Source: Meandrina meandrites
Lineage: Eukaryota; Cnidaria; Anthozoa; Scleractinia; Meandrinidae
Reading direction: 5' to 3'
Length of the DNA stretch: 64,000 bases
Assembly: GCA_963693305.1 (NCBI GenBank)
Contig: OY855905.1
Span: forward strand, 4,991,201-5,055,200
This document shows, piece after piece, positions 1-11,699 of this stretch. The position numbers and the translations under genes are program-made. Under the pieces are notes generated by a model. That model saw only the letters and a program-made list of their open reading frames with translations, was not told the origin of the DNA and made no database searches. Positions within the stretch are counted from its first letter, which is position 1, and every line of letters begins with the position of its first letter.

Positions 1-257
1 GCATCAAGTTGATTCAGCTTTGAGCCTCGGAATTTCTCAAGTAATATTTGGAATACTTGGACTCTGTATATATCATTTACACAGCCCCTGGAGTTTGTTG
101 TAGAACTTGAATTAGAACCTGTTAAAGCTTGGTGTTTCCTCTTAATTAATTAACTTGTCAATAATTTAAAGTATTGTATTGTAAAAAAGTATTGAATTGT
201 TAAAGCTAACTGGTCAATGATTTAAAGTATTGTATTTTATTGCCAGTAGGCAATCAA

Positions 258-405
258 GTAATATATTAAACACATTTCCAAACACCCAGAAGAGGGTTGA
301 AAATACGACGCGCAGTGAAGTATTTTCGATGAACTTGAGGTGTTTGGAAAATGATGAAACACTCTCTCATGTGTTTGATATATCTTTTCATTCTATACTA
401 AAACC
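258..405. repeat. Palindromic MITE-like repeat, copy 1
   Basis: The motif CATTTCCAAACACC near 270 recurs in inverted form as GGTGTTTGGAAAATG near 340, followed by ATGTGTTTGATATATC. Similar copies lie at about 7138-7248 and 21650-21775, both upstream of type-A TNF genes. Only short ORFs are present, so it is read as a dispersed non-coding repeat. The rest of 1-646 shows no recognisable gene. Confidence 0.5.
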
Positions 406-646
406 ACAGTCACGTTTCATATTTCCTTTTTTAACTAGTTTAAAAAAGAATAGTCAATAAGATCAATGCTCCAATTTTAAGGCAAAAAGTATACTTTAAA
501 TTAAACCTTTGAAAATTATCTTTTCTCAAGTTTTGTGATACGTTGTTAGTTAATGCTGTCCCTCATAGGGTGGTCATATAAGAATATAAAATCCAATATG
601 ACCTTTAAGCTAGTTTTCTGAACTGTATAAATTGGTTATTAATAGA

Positions 647-2680
647 GACCAAGCTAAAGTGATGAAACTTTCAAGGCAATCAGGCCGTCAAGAGGGAAAA
701 GTAGTTAGCTTGCTGCCTACTCCCGAGAACGCCAGCTATGGCTTTATAGAGGTCACTGACACATCTGATCAAGTATTCTTCCATCAACGCGAGTCAGAGA
801 TTACAGCTTCAGACATGAAAAGAATATCAGTGGGAACAAAAGTGCAGTTCAGCATTGCTATAAACAGAAAGGGCGACAAGTACATTGCCAAAGATTTTTA
901 CATTCAGGTTAGTGTAGATCAGAAGCACATAAGCAAGAAGTTTACATCTAGTATTTGGGCCCCTGCTACGTCTTTCGTGAGAAGGCTATTTTTAGAACAA
1001 ACCTTGCGCGCGAGAAAATGATGTAGTTTATGGCGTGCACGTGCACGTGCAATCATGACGTGCACAACAATGAGATTGTTGCAAATTTTTGCAAGTAAAA
1101 TTATAGCATTCGGTCGCTGTCGTAATTGGTTTGTGAGGGCACTTAATTTTGGCGGACCATGAAAAGAAATATAGCAGAAACGGGCGAATTTTTTTTCACC
1201 ATGAGCCCGAAGAAGGTGTTTGTCAATAGCGATGCTTCAAAAAGGGTAGTCAAGACGAAGGAACTAATTAGGCAAATAACCACTTCTAATCGACATATCA
1301 ATGCATTGTTAAACAAACATTAAGTGAGAAAAAAAAATCATCAACTATAGTTGATGATTTGTTTTTAGCTTACCTTGATGAATTCTACAGGGTGAACATT
1401 ATGCGGAATGAATGAAAATCAGTATTTAAGGATAAAAGATTAATATTTCGAGCTTCAGGCTTAAACACCCAATAAAAGCATCGTGAATATCCTTGATGAA
1501 GCAAAAGAGGGGTTGTATGAGTAAATTAATTTCCTTAAAAATTGACTCTTGACTTGATTCTGTCAATGCCTTCGCTACCTCGACACGGTGATTTAGGAAA
1601 CAGACGTCACTACGTCATGTTTACTCAAACATAGCTAAGCAATATGAAAAGAGATTTGTAACTAATTGTTGGACTTCATGAGATTAATTTGGCTGAAAAC
1701 TAAGTGTTGCAACATAACGATTTAGAATACTCTTTTTCAAACAGAGTGAGCGACCACGAACTTCGTGCTCGTGTGGTTGGGAAGACCGCGTGGGTAGAGG
1801 AATCCAGGAAGGTTATATTTGTTTTCTCGATGAAAAAGGATTTGGTTTTATTTCTAAGGACAGCTCGTCTGGACGTGGGATTTATTTTCACCAGTCAGAT
1901 GTGAAAGGCGCTATTCCTTGGGTTCGGCTTTGTCGCGGCATGTTTGTTCACTTTAAAGTCTACGAAAACGACAAAGGTTGTATTGCAAGAGAAGTATCCG
2001 TTATTGCACAGGTACGAGAGCTGATTTTCTTTCTGCTAAGCTTATAAGTATTTTTAATTAGCAGTATTTTAGCACAGTTTAAAAACAATAGAATTTTACC
2101 AAACATCACAAAACTATAAAAATTACCTACTGACGACGTACTGAGAATTATGCCCTCGTTTAAAGTATATACTGTAAACTTTAAGTAAAAGTCGTGTTAG
2201 AACCTTCCGGCACAAAATCAATCCCTTCATCGCAGCATCAGAACCTTCGCAGTGAACGCGCTTGACTGATTGTTTGTATAGAGCCAAAGCAGTTTAAGTA
2301 GAAATTTCAAGTAGGCAACGAATGATGCCCTGGCCTCCCTTGCGAATGATTCTGCCCTGTCACGCAAAATTGTACAACAGTCGCATTTTCCCAGGATCCG
2401 CGCCTTCTTCTCAGGAATTTAGGCGACAGCAGAAAAAAGGAACACATTAAAAGTCTGTAAATCAAGAGATATGGGAACTGACAGAAAGCTATCATTATGA
2501 TTTTGAAACGGAATGGAATGATTAGAGCTTTCTTGTAATCCGTGCTATAAAGTAGAATAAAAATGGACTATTTATCACATATTATACGTTTCACTTTAGG
2601 CTATTCCAACAACTTCAGTGCCAGTCGTGGATCTACCCCATAACTTCCCTCTCCGACCTCCATTTAACACTCGACAATGA
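647..2680 (+). CDS. 3' end of a gene with two cold-shock-like (CSD) domains
   Basis: Three exons join in phase: 647-907 (acceptor TTAATAG, donor GTTAGT), 1808-2011 (acceptor ATCCAG, donor GTACGAG) and 2600-2680 (acceptor CACTTTAG, stop TGA at 2678-2680). Exon 1 encodes a CSD-like stretch beginning EGKVVSLL, with YGFIEV and VFFHQRE. Exon 2 begins EGYICFLDEKGFGFIS and contains IYFHQSD. These resemble the RNP1/RNP2 strands of cold-shock domains, which bind single-stranded RNA or DNA, so the protein is probably a cytoplasmic or nuclear nucleic-acid binder. Repeated CSDs occur in UNR/CSDE1 and in some helicases; I cannot choose between these or exclude another protein. The last exon adds 26 residues rich in Pro. 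The 5' end lies left of the window, because exon 1 opens in mid-codon. The exon 1 acceptor is the least certain point. Confidence 0.6.
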
Positions 2681-4420
2681 ATCTATGAGCAGCGGTAAGT
2701 ATGTTCTTTAGACACTAATAGTACTAAAGGACCTTTCTCGTTTGAATTTAACTGTCTATTTCAAGACAAAAAACAAACAAACAAACAAAACAACCATGGC
2801 TCACTCTTGTGAGGTCCAGTCGTCTCAGTAGTACTTTTACTTCCTTGCGTAGTTTTTGAGTAGCAATGCTATTTAGCTAATAATTGATAGATGTCTTCAG
2901 GCTGTGAAACACTGGAAGTGTTTCCCGTAAGTATTCTACATCCTTTACCCACCTTGAATTAAATATACTGAGCCTGGCTTCATGAGAAATAATTTCTCCA
3001 CCAAATCATCCTACATGTAAAAATAACATTTGTTGTACTTCAAGAAGTGCCTTTTTTCACACATTTTCTTTACATTAAATGAGTAGGTTCTGAGTTAATG
3101 TATTTTTGGAGACATCGGTTGTTTTCCGGGAGTGGGGATCAAACATAAAACGGAAAGATGCTAATAGTTTTCGGAGCCATCAGTTGATTACTTACCAAAT
3201 TAAAACGACACCTATTTTGTAGGATTCCAATGGACACGAAGAGGCATTTTACGAATGCGAAATCTGCCGATAGCGGTGAATTCAAAGCAGGCTAACAAGA
3301 ACAGGCTGTGTCCCAATCGTTCCTGAATAAGATAGTAGGGGACTGCTTCCTACTCAAATGAATTTTGTTCAAAAACTGACAGAGTAGAATGTTTATCACT
3401 TTGATTCATTGCTGTCACAAGTAAATTCCGCGAATGAGAAAAACATTTCTCCCTCTTCTGTCACTTTCAGAAAGACGTTTCACAAAGCGTCGTAAGAAGC
3501 TTCTGGGGATTTAAGGGAAAGGAGATATAAAAAGACAGTAAATGCGAAGTAAACGTAACTCCTCATATTTTGCAGTCGTAGCTGTGGACGTTTTGTTTTT
3601 GCTTTGTGCGAGTTTGAATTGCAAAACCTGTAATTTCTTTTTATAAAAAATCTGTTTCTCTTTAACTATGTTGTCTCGTTCATTTCTAACAGATTTTAAT
3701 GAGGTATTTTTTTTCATATTGTACTATTGCATTTTTGGTTTTGTATTTTTTTTATACCTTCACAGTTTGCTTGTTATTGAAAATCGCAAATAAAACTAAG
3801 AATGAAGACATAACTAAGAATTGAAATCTTCTGTTAATATGAAATAATTAATATAAAACGAATATCATTCAGTTGCAAGAAACAGCTCGCCAGTTCCTTT
3901 GCCGGGAGGTGTTTTTTAAACTTATATTGCTATTGTTGTGCATATTAGAAGCTATTAGCTCAACGTCATAACAGTTTATTTAAAAAGACGCTTCCTATTA
4001 TAACAACGTATATAACGCTCTATAAAGGGGAATTTTCTGAATAAAGTTTTATCTCTGTTTAGAGATTTATTTCTTTTCTACCCTCTGCTAACTTCATTAG
4101 CGATTTAACACTGCCACTCCCAAATTATAATCCTCCAAAAGATTTTACCTCAGGTGATATTACTTTAATTTACTAGACAAAAAAAAAAAAAAAATGCAAC
4201 AAACGATTATTTCCGCCAAGCTATTCCTTGATCCTCGTGTTTCCAGTCCTCACGGAAGCCTATTCTGTGCCAGCTGTTGGGACCAGTTGGTGGTGCATGA
4301 TCTCGTTGATCTTTCGCTAGTTCCCTTAGGGCTACTGCTCGAAAGTTTGGGTGTTTTTTTTTTCGTTGCTTTTTCGGAAACGTTTGCCCCATTCAAGAGG
4401 AAAATATGCAACTTCCCCTA
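2681..4420 (+). other. Probable 3' UTR and flank of the cold-shock gene
   Basis: After the stop at 2678 there is a good donor at 2695 (GTAAGT), then a possible 26-bp exon at 2901-2926 (acceptor CTTCAG, donor GTAAGT) and an acceptor before 3223 (TTGTAG). These could be spliced 3' UTR exons or parts of an alternative 3' end. AATAAA occurs at 4040-4045. No convincing coding region was seen; the minus-strand frame at 3511-3717 is low-complexity and Lys-rich. Confidence 0.3.
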
Positions 4421-4546
4421 TATTGACGTAATGTATATGAAATGATTCGTATATGAACTGCGGATGTACATGAAGGTGATAAGTGATCATCGCAGTGAAT
4501 TTCCAATGTTAAGCAATTGGAATGAAGAAGCCTGGAAAAAAATCAG

Positions 4547-4618
4547 GGCTCCAACGGGATTCGAACCCGTGACCTCCGCGATACCGGTGCAATGCTCTAC
4601 CAACTGAGCTATGAAGCC
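4547..4618 (-). tRNA. tRNA-like sequence, anticodon position GGT (Thr-like), head of a SINE
   Basis: On the minus strand this 72-bp stretch folds as a tRNA: acceptor GGCTTCA pairs with TGGAGCC, the D arm is GCTC-AGTTGGTA-GAGC, and the T arm is ACGGG-TTCGAAT-CCCGT. The anticodon loop is CCGGTAT, giving GGT. Box B (GGTTCGAATCC) is intact. The anticodon stem is weak, with two T-G pairs and one A-C mismatch. No intron is seen. With its long conserved 3' flank and an inverted second copy nearby, it is more likely the head of a tRNA-derived SINE than a working tRNA gene. Confidence 0.55.
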
Positions 4619-4706
4619 AGTTCATACATCATTTCATATACATTACGTCATTTCACTCCTCTCACGGGAAAATAAGACCTCACAATTGACCTCGCTCCCA
4701 ATGTGT

Positions 4707-4745
4707 GGCTTCATAGCTCAGTTGGTAGAGCATTGCACCGGTATC

Positions 4746-4777
<32 letters not shown>

Positions 4778-4778
4778 G
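4707..4778 (+). tRNA. tRNA-like sequence, inverted partner of the copy at 4547-4618
   Basis: The sequence is nearly identical to the minus-strand copy through the D, anticodon and T arms. The 3' acceptor strand reads TGAAGCG, so the first base pair is broken (G-G). A T-tract follows, then the shared SINE body (CAGGCTTCTTCATTCC). The broken first pair argues against a functional tRNA. A spurious plus-strand reading frame over this copy (about 4611-4892) should not be annotated as protein. Confidence 0.5.
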
Positions 4779-5434
4779 CTGATTTTTTTTTTTTTCAGGC
4801 TTCTTCATTCCAATTGCTTAACATTGGAAATTCACTGCGATGATCACTTATCACCTTCCCCCATATTACACCTTAAATACAGAGGACACTGATTAAATAG
4901 AGTCTTGGGAATTAATTAATTACAAGAACTAAAGTCAGTCACTCCAGACAGTGTTCTTTATGAAATCATTTGTTTTTCCTAACGATGAATCATTACCTTT
5001 TATGCTATCGTTAGCTGGTTGTATTCCACAGGCCTAGGGTGGCGCCGTGTTATAACAAACTCATAAAATCTCTACCCGATTCGAGCAAACCTTGTGCAAA
5101 TGTTCAGAATGGACACAACTTTGTTACCCGAAGGGTGTAAAATAAATGTACTTAATGTAATTCCATTTCCAAATAATTTACGGAATAGTGCAACGCAAGA
5201 GAAGTTTCTCTGCCACAGCCTCTCATTTCTAAATTACTCAGCCCTAGCTGTTAGGGCTGGGAAGGCTGAAGATTTTCAGGAAAAAAATGCAAATTCATCA
5301 GCTTGGTCAAATTTTTGCAACAATTACCAAGTTTTATAAACGCAAAAATCACAATACATGTACGACAGAAATTTAATTCTATCATTTGAAGTAGTTTTAA
5401 GTCTAGTCTGACCGCACCCCTTAATATCTTCAAC

Positions 5435-5440
5435 TTTATT
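5435..5440 (-). terminator. Poly(A) signal of TNF A1
   Basis: On the minus strand AATAAA lies about 60 bp past the A1 stop codon. The same signal occurs at the equivalent place in the other copies: 8548-8553 (B1), 12828-12833 (A2), 15545-15550 (B2) and 19498-19503 (A3). Confidence 0.6.
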
Positions 5441-5499
5441 GATTTCTTTACAGCAGATTACATAAGCCTGAACACAAAAGTCCATTGATTGACTTATTC

Positions 5500-6191
5500 T
5501 TAACAGGTACTCTGTTGTTGTTTGATTCTATAAGCTCCAAAAAAGGTGTGCGCTGGCGTCACCCACAGATAGCTGTTATAAACGGTAACCAAGCTGATGT
5601 AATCACCCCGTTGGAGAGGAATTATCCCACCGGCATACAAGCTGCCATAATCAGCCTGCCCACCGAGTCCCGTTTGCAGAAAGCTAAAAGCAGTTCCGTT
5701 TATTGTTAGAGCTACGCGGTTGTGAAGAGCCGATGTGTTGCGGCTTTGAAAAAACGCTTGGGCGTAGATGTAGTACGATCCCTGTTCCTGTACTTTAAGG
5801 CGCCCGTTGTCATGACTGAACCCTTGAAATGCTTGGTCGGCCTGGAAGTCAGTAATTTCTGCCAAAACAATTCAGCCCAAAAGTATTAAAATAGGATAAA
5901 CATGAGCTGTCTTACATCCAGCAAAGTTTTACCACAATTAAATCAGTACCAGTATTTGCGGCGTATTCGCGAAATTGGGACAAATTCCCTGACATTTGTG
6001 CAACAGGATTCTAAAGAAAAAAATTAAAAAATGTTAACATATGATACTCTATGTATTTAACATCTCGCGACGATGTAAATGATTGTTTCTGCACAATCAA
6101 GAAAAGGCTGAATAATTGAAATTTTAATTACCGCAATCGAAGCTTGAGTCATTGCAATCAGGATAAACAATGGAACCTCTTTTCGGAACAT
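5500..6191 (-). CDS. TNF-superfamily-like secreted ligand, copy A1
   Basis: Coding exons on the minus strand are 6191-6132 (20 codons, start ATG), 6010-5950 (61 bp) and 5858-5500 (stop TAA). All introns are GT-AG with phases 0 and 1, giving 159 aa. The first exon is a signal peptide (MFRKEVPLFILIAM, ending ASIA). The second contains PVAQMSGN, matching the first strand of TNF domains. The third carries YYIYAQAFF, HNRVAL, GGIIPLQRGDYI and the terminal HTFFGAY, typical of TNF/EDA ligands, which act as trimers on death-domain receptors. There is no transmembrane stalk, no collagen region and no internal Cys; the only Cys in the mature part is the last residue. A non-coding exon ends at 6545 with a GTAAG donor, and the exon 2 acceptor is just above 6218. 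C1q was considered, but the motifs fit TNF better. Confidence 0.82.
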
Positions 6192-6675
6192 GATTTGGAC
6201 ACCCAGCCTCTTGGAAACCTACTTTGAACGAAACAATAAATCATTGTGAAATATTGAACTTGTCACATGTAGAAAATTGATCATTCAATTTTCATTCTCT
6301 AAGTTTCAGATGATGAAGGACAGACGACAATCGCGTTGTTCTCAAAAATCGGGGAACAAGAAGAACAGGGTTCGGGTATTGCCAAGAAAATGTTTCTTTT
6401 AAATTGCATATACAGTAAACTACAAGAAAATCTTATGCAACTGAAATCATTTGGAACATTTTGCTCTGAATCCATCGATCCTAGCTCGATATTCCGCCTG
6501 ACTGCCAAAAAGATCGTAAAATCCTTCATTCAAAATTGTCTTACCTTACTTTGAGAAATTCTGTGGACCGTTATAACTGAAATGCAGTTCTCTAGCTCCC
6601 TAGCGTGTAGAATCGGGATACATAGGTAACTGATTTTAAGTCACATAACGCATGAATTAAGAAATTAATTGAAGA

Positions 6676-6695
6676 GATTGATGGAAGGGAGGGGC
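6676..6695 (-). promoter_or_regulatory. Conserved upstream block of TNF A1
   Basis: Plus-strand GATTGATGGAAGGGAGGGGC lies about 130 bp upstream of the donor of the non-coding first exon. A matching block occurs at the same relative place in all five copies. It includes a GC-box-like core (GGGAGGGGC). Promoter function is inferred from position and conservation. Confidence 0.4.
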
Positions 6696-6699
6696 GTCA

Positions 6700-8540
6700 A
6701 AAATCACGGTGATCGGCTGCCTTTGACAGCCAAAAAGGACAAAAAGCATTTTTGCCACTTTTTTAAAATAATAACAACAACTTTCACCCTATGATAAGAT
6801 TATTTTTTAACACAGATGTTTTTAACTGTGAAAATGATTTGTTGCCTGGCGTACAAAATATAAATTGGATTGTTTTTGAAATAGGAACTATTTGAGTTAT
6901 ATCAGTGGTTGTTTGCTCAGGGAGATTTCACGCGCTCAGTATTTTGAAACTGTATGTAATTTGTATATTCAGCGTTATTAGGTATTCAATACGATCTCTT
7001 TTTTTTCCTTGAAAGCCATCAGGAATGTCTTGAAACATGATTCCCACAATTCCACAATGGAAATTTAATTAAATCCTCATTTGAAATTTAGCAAGGAAAT
7101 AATTAGCATAAATTATTAGAGCGAACGAGAAAGGCACGATACATCAACCACATTTGCAAACCCCGAGAAGAGAGTTTTGACGAACTTTGAGATGTTTGGA
7201 AATGTGATGAAACATTCTCTCAAGTGTTTGATATATTTTCTCAAGCCAAACTAAAAATGCGGAGAAAACTGAGAAAGATCAGCTTTCCAAAGTACCGTTA
7301 CGGTTCTGTTTTTCTTTGTTACTAGATAAATTATTAATGAGTTTAAGAAACGGGGATTTGCCATAGATCATGACCAAGAGCAACGGTAAGTATTTTTAAA
7401 ATCCCTTTTTTAACTAATAAACCAAAAAATAAATCACGGAGGACGAAGCAGAGAGTAAATTGTGAAAATGTGTATAAATCTGAGTACACAAAGTCTGATA
7501 ATACTGATCAAGGAACGACCCAAGGTTCGACTGTCGAATTTCATAACATGCTCCTTCGGAATATTGAAAGGAAATCATTTAGAATTGCGTTTCTAAAGCG
7601 TGAGACGTGTGATTCAAGCATGGAGTCCGCGAAAAAGTCTATTGACTGCCATATTAAGTATAAATCATGTCCAAGAGTAACGGGAAGTATTTTAGTCCTA
7701 TTTTGTGTGATTGAGGAAAAACATTAATCACGGACGACGTAAGAGAGGAAGTTGTGCAAATTTTTATAAAGCTGAGTACACAAAGTCTGACAATACTGAT
7801 CAAGTGTCAGTCAATTTTCCGTTAACTAATGTTTTGCCAAACGTTAATACCCTAAGGGTCCTTTAACAACTAGAATAATGAAGTTTGCGTTCACCAACAC
7901 AGTCTTATTCTGCTAAACTCGAATTTTTTTATGTATATTCCTGTTTTGTTTATTGGGTTTAAACAATGATAACAATAGTAATAAAAAAACCCAATAACGT
8001 TCAGTTATGATGCATTGTGCACGGTCTGTTTCCATACAATAACGCCAACAATCCCAATGTTTTCAAGATATATTATATCGGCGGGCAGACGAGGAATCGC
8101 ACTTGCACAATCACTCCAAGTTCGAGTTTCTGTTTTGATGGCATAACAACGTTTGGTTGACAAATTTAAGATCTTTCACAATGTATAAATCAACTGGGAA
8201 GGGATAGAACTTAAAAAAATACTGAAATTGACTTTAAACTGCTGGACAATCAAAACCTGATAATGACTGTACTGTCCCCAACGGTCGCATTTTAATGTAA
8301 GTTTTACAGTTTAGTTTCTTGTTTCTCGGCAAATAACCACAATTTTTCTCTAGGTATTAAGATTGACAAGGGTATTAGGTCTTATGCTTATACCTAACTT
8401 GGGGATGATTTGTCCCATCGAAAAATAAAATGCTCTTGCAGACGATGCCCGTTTACTAAAACACGGAAAGGACATTTCAATTCTACCTATCGAGACATTT
8501 ATAATAATTCTAATGACACATCACAGTTAACCCTTCAAAT
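6700..8540. other. A1-B1 intergenic region
   Basis: It holds a second copy of the palindromic repeat (about 7138-7248) and blocks that recur upstream of A2 and A3, for example GAAAGGAAATCATTTAGAAT near 7568. The plus-strand frames at 7470-7727 and 8410-8679 lack family features and are not conserved as proteins between copies. No gene is called. Confidence 0.45.
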
Positions 8541-8634
8541 CTTCAGCTTTATTCTTTCTTTTCAAGAAGATTACATCAGCATGAACTCATATTCATGGGA
8601 ACTCTGGGTCACACATGGCGCGACTTTGGACTCG

Positions 8635-9616
8635 TTATTCGCCGATTTTAAACGCTCCAAAAAAGGTGTGCGCCTTTGACACCCACAGAAAACTATCATA
8701 ATAGGTCAACAAGTGGATGTAATCACCCTGTTGAAGACGAATAACCCCACCGGTATACTTGCTGCCAAAATCAGCCTGTCCACCGAGCCCTGTTTGCATC
8801 TGGGAGAAGGGAACATGGTTAACTGAAAGAACCACACGGTTGTGATATAAAGGCGCGTCAGCGTAGTTCTCAAAAAATACTTGGGCGTAGATATAGTACA
8901 ATCCAGGTTCCTGCGCTCTCAAGCGGCCATTGTCATGAAAGAAACCTTGCAATGTTCCATCCGGATTAAATTCCGTAATCTCTGTCAATATAGAAGATAT
9001 AATTAAGGTTCTCTGTAGTACAGAAGTACAGCCTATATCGCTTGAAGAAAGCACATCTACGAGGGCCCAAAAGGAATAAAATAACTAGCTTGAAATAGGT
9101 ACCTGTATTTGCGAGGTATTTACGAGATTGACTTAAATCACCTGCCAACTGTCCTGAAACAGGATTCTAAAGTAGAAAAAAAAGCATATTAACCTTTTGC
9201 TTTTTTCTAACATTTTCTTTCCCTTGCTTACGTGTTGTTTAGATTTAGGTTGCACACACAACGCAAATTACAGAACTATGGTAGTGCTGCACTCAAAATA
9301 AGGATAGAGAAAATACTGCAGTTGTAAAATTAAAATAACGTCTTCAGTAAAATCTCAACCTTGTTATTGCATTTCTGGCTTTCTAATTACCTCACAATTT
9401 CCAGTTGTCAACTAATAACCGGTATTGTATCTTATATGAAAATTTGACAGGCGATTTGTGTACAATTTTGTTCGTGTCGACAAGAGGTTTACGTTATCTT
9501 TCAAAAAGTCAACGTTCGTAGCGGAAACGATTTAGTGATTTAGCTTATTATTTTACCGCTAGCGAAGTTTGAGCCATTGCAGTCAGGATTAACAACAAAA
9601 GTGCTTGGCGGAACAT
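8635..9616 (-). CDS. TNF-superfamily-like secreted ligand, copy B1
   Basis: Coding exons are 9616-9557 (signal peptide, MFRQALLLLILTAM, ending TSLA), 9166-9103 (64 bp, with SGQLAGD) and 8981-8635 (stop TAA), 156 aa in all, with intron phases 0 and 1 as in the A genes. The middle exon is one codon longer than in A copies. The TNF domain shows LYYIYAQVFF, HNRVVL, TGGVIRLQQGDYIHL and HTFFGAFKI. It has no cysteine and no stalk. A non-coding first exon ends at 9976 (CTTAC on plus, donor GTAAG). Compared with A copies it lacks the Cys-ending tail and ends KIGE. Likely a trimeric extracellular ligand; the receptor is unknown. Confidence 0.82.
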
Positions 9617-10112
9617 GGTTTTAAACTGGGAACACTTCCTCTTGGCAACCTGCGTTGAGCAAAACAACAAGTCTTTGTGAAATATTGAACTCGTCACATA
9701 TCTTACTTATTCTAACTTCAACGTGTTTGATAACAGCTTTTTTCAAACCTTTAAATAATGATGGAGAAAAGAGGTCAATTGCATTGTTTTCACAATCTGC
9801 GGATTACAAGTTAGCCCCCAAGAAATTTCTTCTTCCAAAACGTATATAAACTACCAAAAAATCTCGTGAGTCTGAAATGAAGTCCATTTCAGCAGTTTCC
9901 TCTTAATTAATCCTAACTTAGATACTGTTTAACAGCCAATGTGACCACAATCTCTTGCTTTAAAAATGGTCTTACCTTTGCGGTGTTAATCAAGTGGACA
10001 GTTAAAACAAGTGGTTAAAGTTTAAATTTCTGAACTCCTTTTACGAGCAGATTGACGTATAGGTAACGGATCGTAATTCAAAGAACGTATTAATTATGAC
10101 ATAAATTCAAAA

Positions 10113-10132
10113 GATTGATGGTAGGGAGGGGC
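10113..10132 (-). promoter_or_regulatory. Conserved upstream block of TNF B1
   Basis: GATTGATGGTAGGGAGGGGC lies about 140 bp upstream of the non-coding exon donor at 9976. It has one difference from the A1 block although the surrounding A and B sequence is diverged. Confidence 0.4.
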
Positions 10133-10829
10133 GACAACTAATTACGGTGCTCAGCTGCTTATGAATGTCAAGGAAGAAAATAAAATTATTCGCTCATTTT
10201 ATTTATCGATGAAACACTTTTCCAAACTAAAATTTTTACCGTCAATGGTTTCGTTGCTTGACTTGATAAGTTTTTGCAGACTCTGCATATTTTTTCTATT
10301 CGATCAGCTCCAATTGTTTTTCATAGAAAGTAAATTTATATGATCCATGAGTCAACAGCACGTGCGTGTGTGGACACTAAATGTAAAGCTGAATACACAA
10401 CGTCTGAATATGCTAAACAAGTAAAGAAGTTAACGGTTAAGAAAACAAAATTTGATTTTTTTTAATGTTTCGCCAAAACGTTCTACTTTAACCTTAACCT
10501 TTGCCTTATTGTGCCATTTAAACCCAGATAACCTTTATGATATGCCAAAAATAGGCTCATTCCAGCCCGTTTAAAAACTACTTTAGTTGGACTAATATTG
10601 CCATCATTGATCATTGCTACGCTTAATTAAATAAGAATAAATCAAAGTGTCAGAATAGAAAGAAATCATTTTTTCTCAATTGACAACTAAGTTCACACTA
10701 TTTCCCTTCTTTTTGTATCCCAACCAAACATGAAATTAAAGCTATATCGAACAGAAACCTAAATTTTTTACGAGAGTAGCGATTGAAAGTTTTTTGTCGA
10801 TAAAAAGTGTCAGAAATACCGGAATACCG

Positions 10830-11631
10830 ATCGAAATTAAGGCATAAGGCATAAGGCATAAGGAAATTAAGGCATAAGGCATCGAAATTAAGGCATTATC
10901 TACTTTACTATAATCTAATTTATCCTTACATATCATATAGCATTTTAGCATGGGGAAGTGTATATAAGACACACATTAAAAAAATACAAGTTAAGCAAAA
11001 CCATATAATAAGATTAATGTTCTACTCTAAAACGTTTGGCAAAGAAACTGAAAGTGCCAAACCTTTGTTAAATCTACTAGACGTTCTGACAGTAGACAAC
11101 ATTTATCGTCTCGAAATATTGAAATTCGCACATTTATGGCATAATGGCCTTCTCTCTAGAGTATTTGACGATATATTTAAATATGCTAGAAATATGCATG
11201 GATACAACACAAGATATACAGCCAAACAGAATTTTTATAAGCATAGAGTAAACACTAATGTAGGAAAGCAATCCGTCACTTTCATGGCAATTGATATTTG
11301 GAAAGACCTTCCATCTTATTTTAAAGACTTAAGTGTATTAGCATTTCCCAAGAAAATAAAACGTTACCTCCTGTCAGAACAAAAACTAAACTCCACCAGA
11401 CCAAGTTTGTAGATTTTCGCAAGTTTTTCTCTCTATTATAACTTATTAATTACCTGTTTTCTTTTTTTTAATATCGATAACATCAACTGTATGGGGAGCT
11501 AACTTGAAAACCTACCGGTTCATTTAGCTCCCCAGCTCAATACTTAACTAACTACGAATTCCTGTAACACCTCATCTCTATTTTACTAAGAATATGAACA
11601 AAACTGTAAACTTCATTATGAGCTGAATAAA

Positions 11632-11694
<63 letters not shown>

Positions 11695-11695
11695 A
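10830..11695 (+). mobile_element. 5'-truncated non-LTR retrotransposon (LINE), 3' end of ORF2
   Basis: An open frame from about 10900 to the stop at 11412 encodes the region after the catalytic domain of a LINE reverse transcriptase. It includes IYPYISYSILAWG, KIQVKQNHIIRLM, a HGYNTRYTAKQNF stretch and MAIDIWKDLP, typical of Jockey/CR1-like ORF2 C-termini. The catalytic motif is absent, so the copy is dead on arrival. A 3' UTR follows and ends in an (ATT)n tail. The 5' boundary lies in a short tandem repeat of AAGGCAT (about 10838-10895). Confidence 0.75.
11632..11692. repeat. (ATT)n microsatellite, tail of the LINE
   Basis: About 20 uninterrupted ATT units directly follow GAATAAAATT at the LINE 3' end. 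Microsatellite tails are usual for CR1/L2-like elements. The run is likely to vary in length. Confidence 0.85.
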
Positions 11696-11699
11696 AAAA

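Larger units (their letters stand above)
4472..4858. repeat. Inverted pair of tRNA-derived SINE units
   Basis: The left arm (about 4472-4618) and right arm (about 4707-4858) are reverse complements. Each contains a tRNA-like head, a short A/T run and a body with AAGCAATTGGAATGAAGAAG (left). The spacer is about 90 bp. The block near 4420-4460 (GACGTAATGTATATGAAATG) also recurs inverted at about 4630-4655. Transcribed in either direction, the locus could form a long hairpin. Confidence 0.6.

Noticed and set aside
4611..4892. Plus-strand frame of 93 aa across the tRNA-like unit
   Set aside because: It is the translation of a tRNA-like SINE; such peptides recur wherever the repeat lies and carry no domain.
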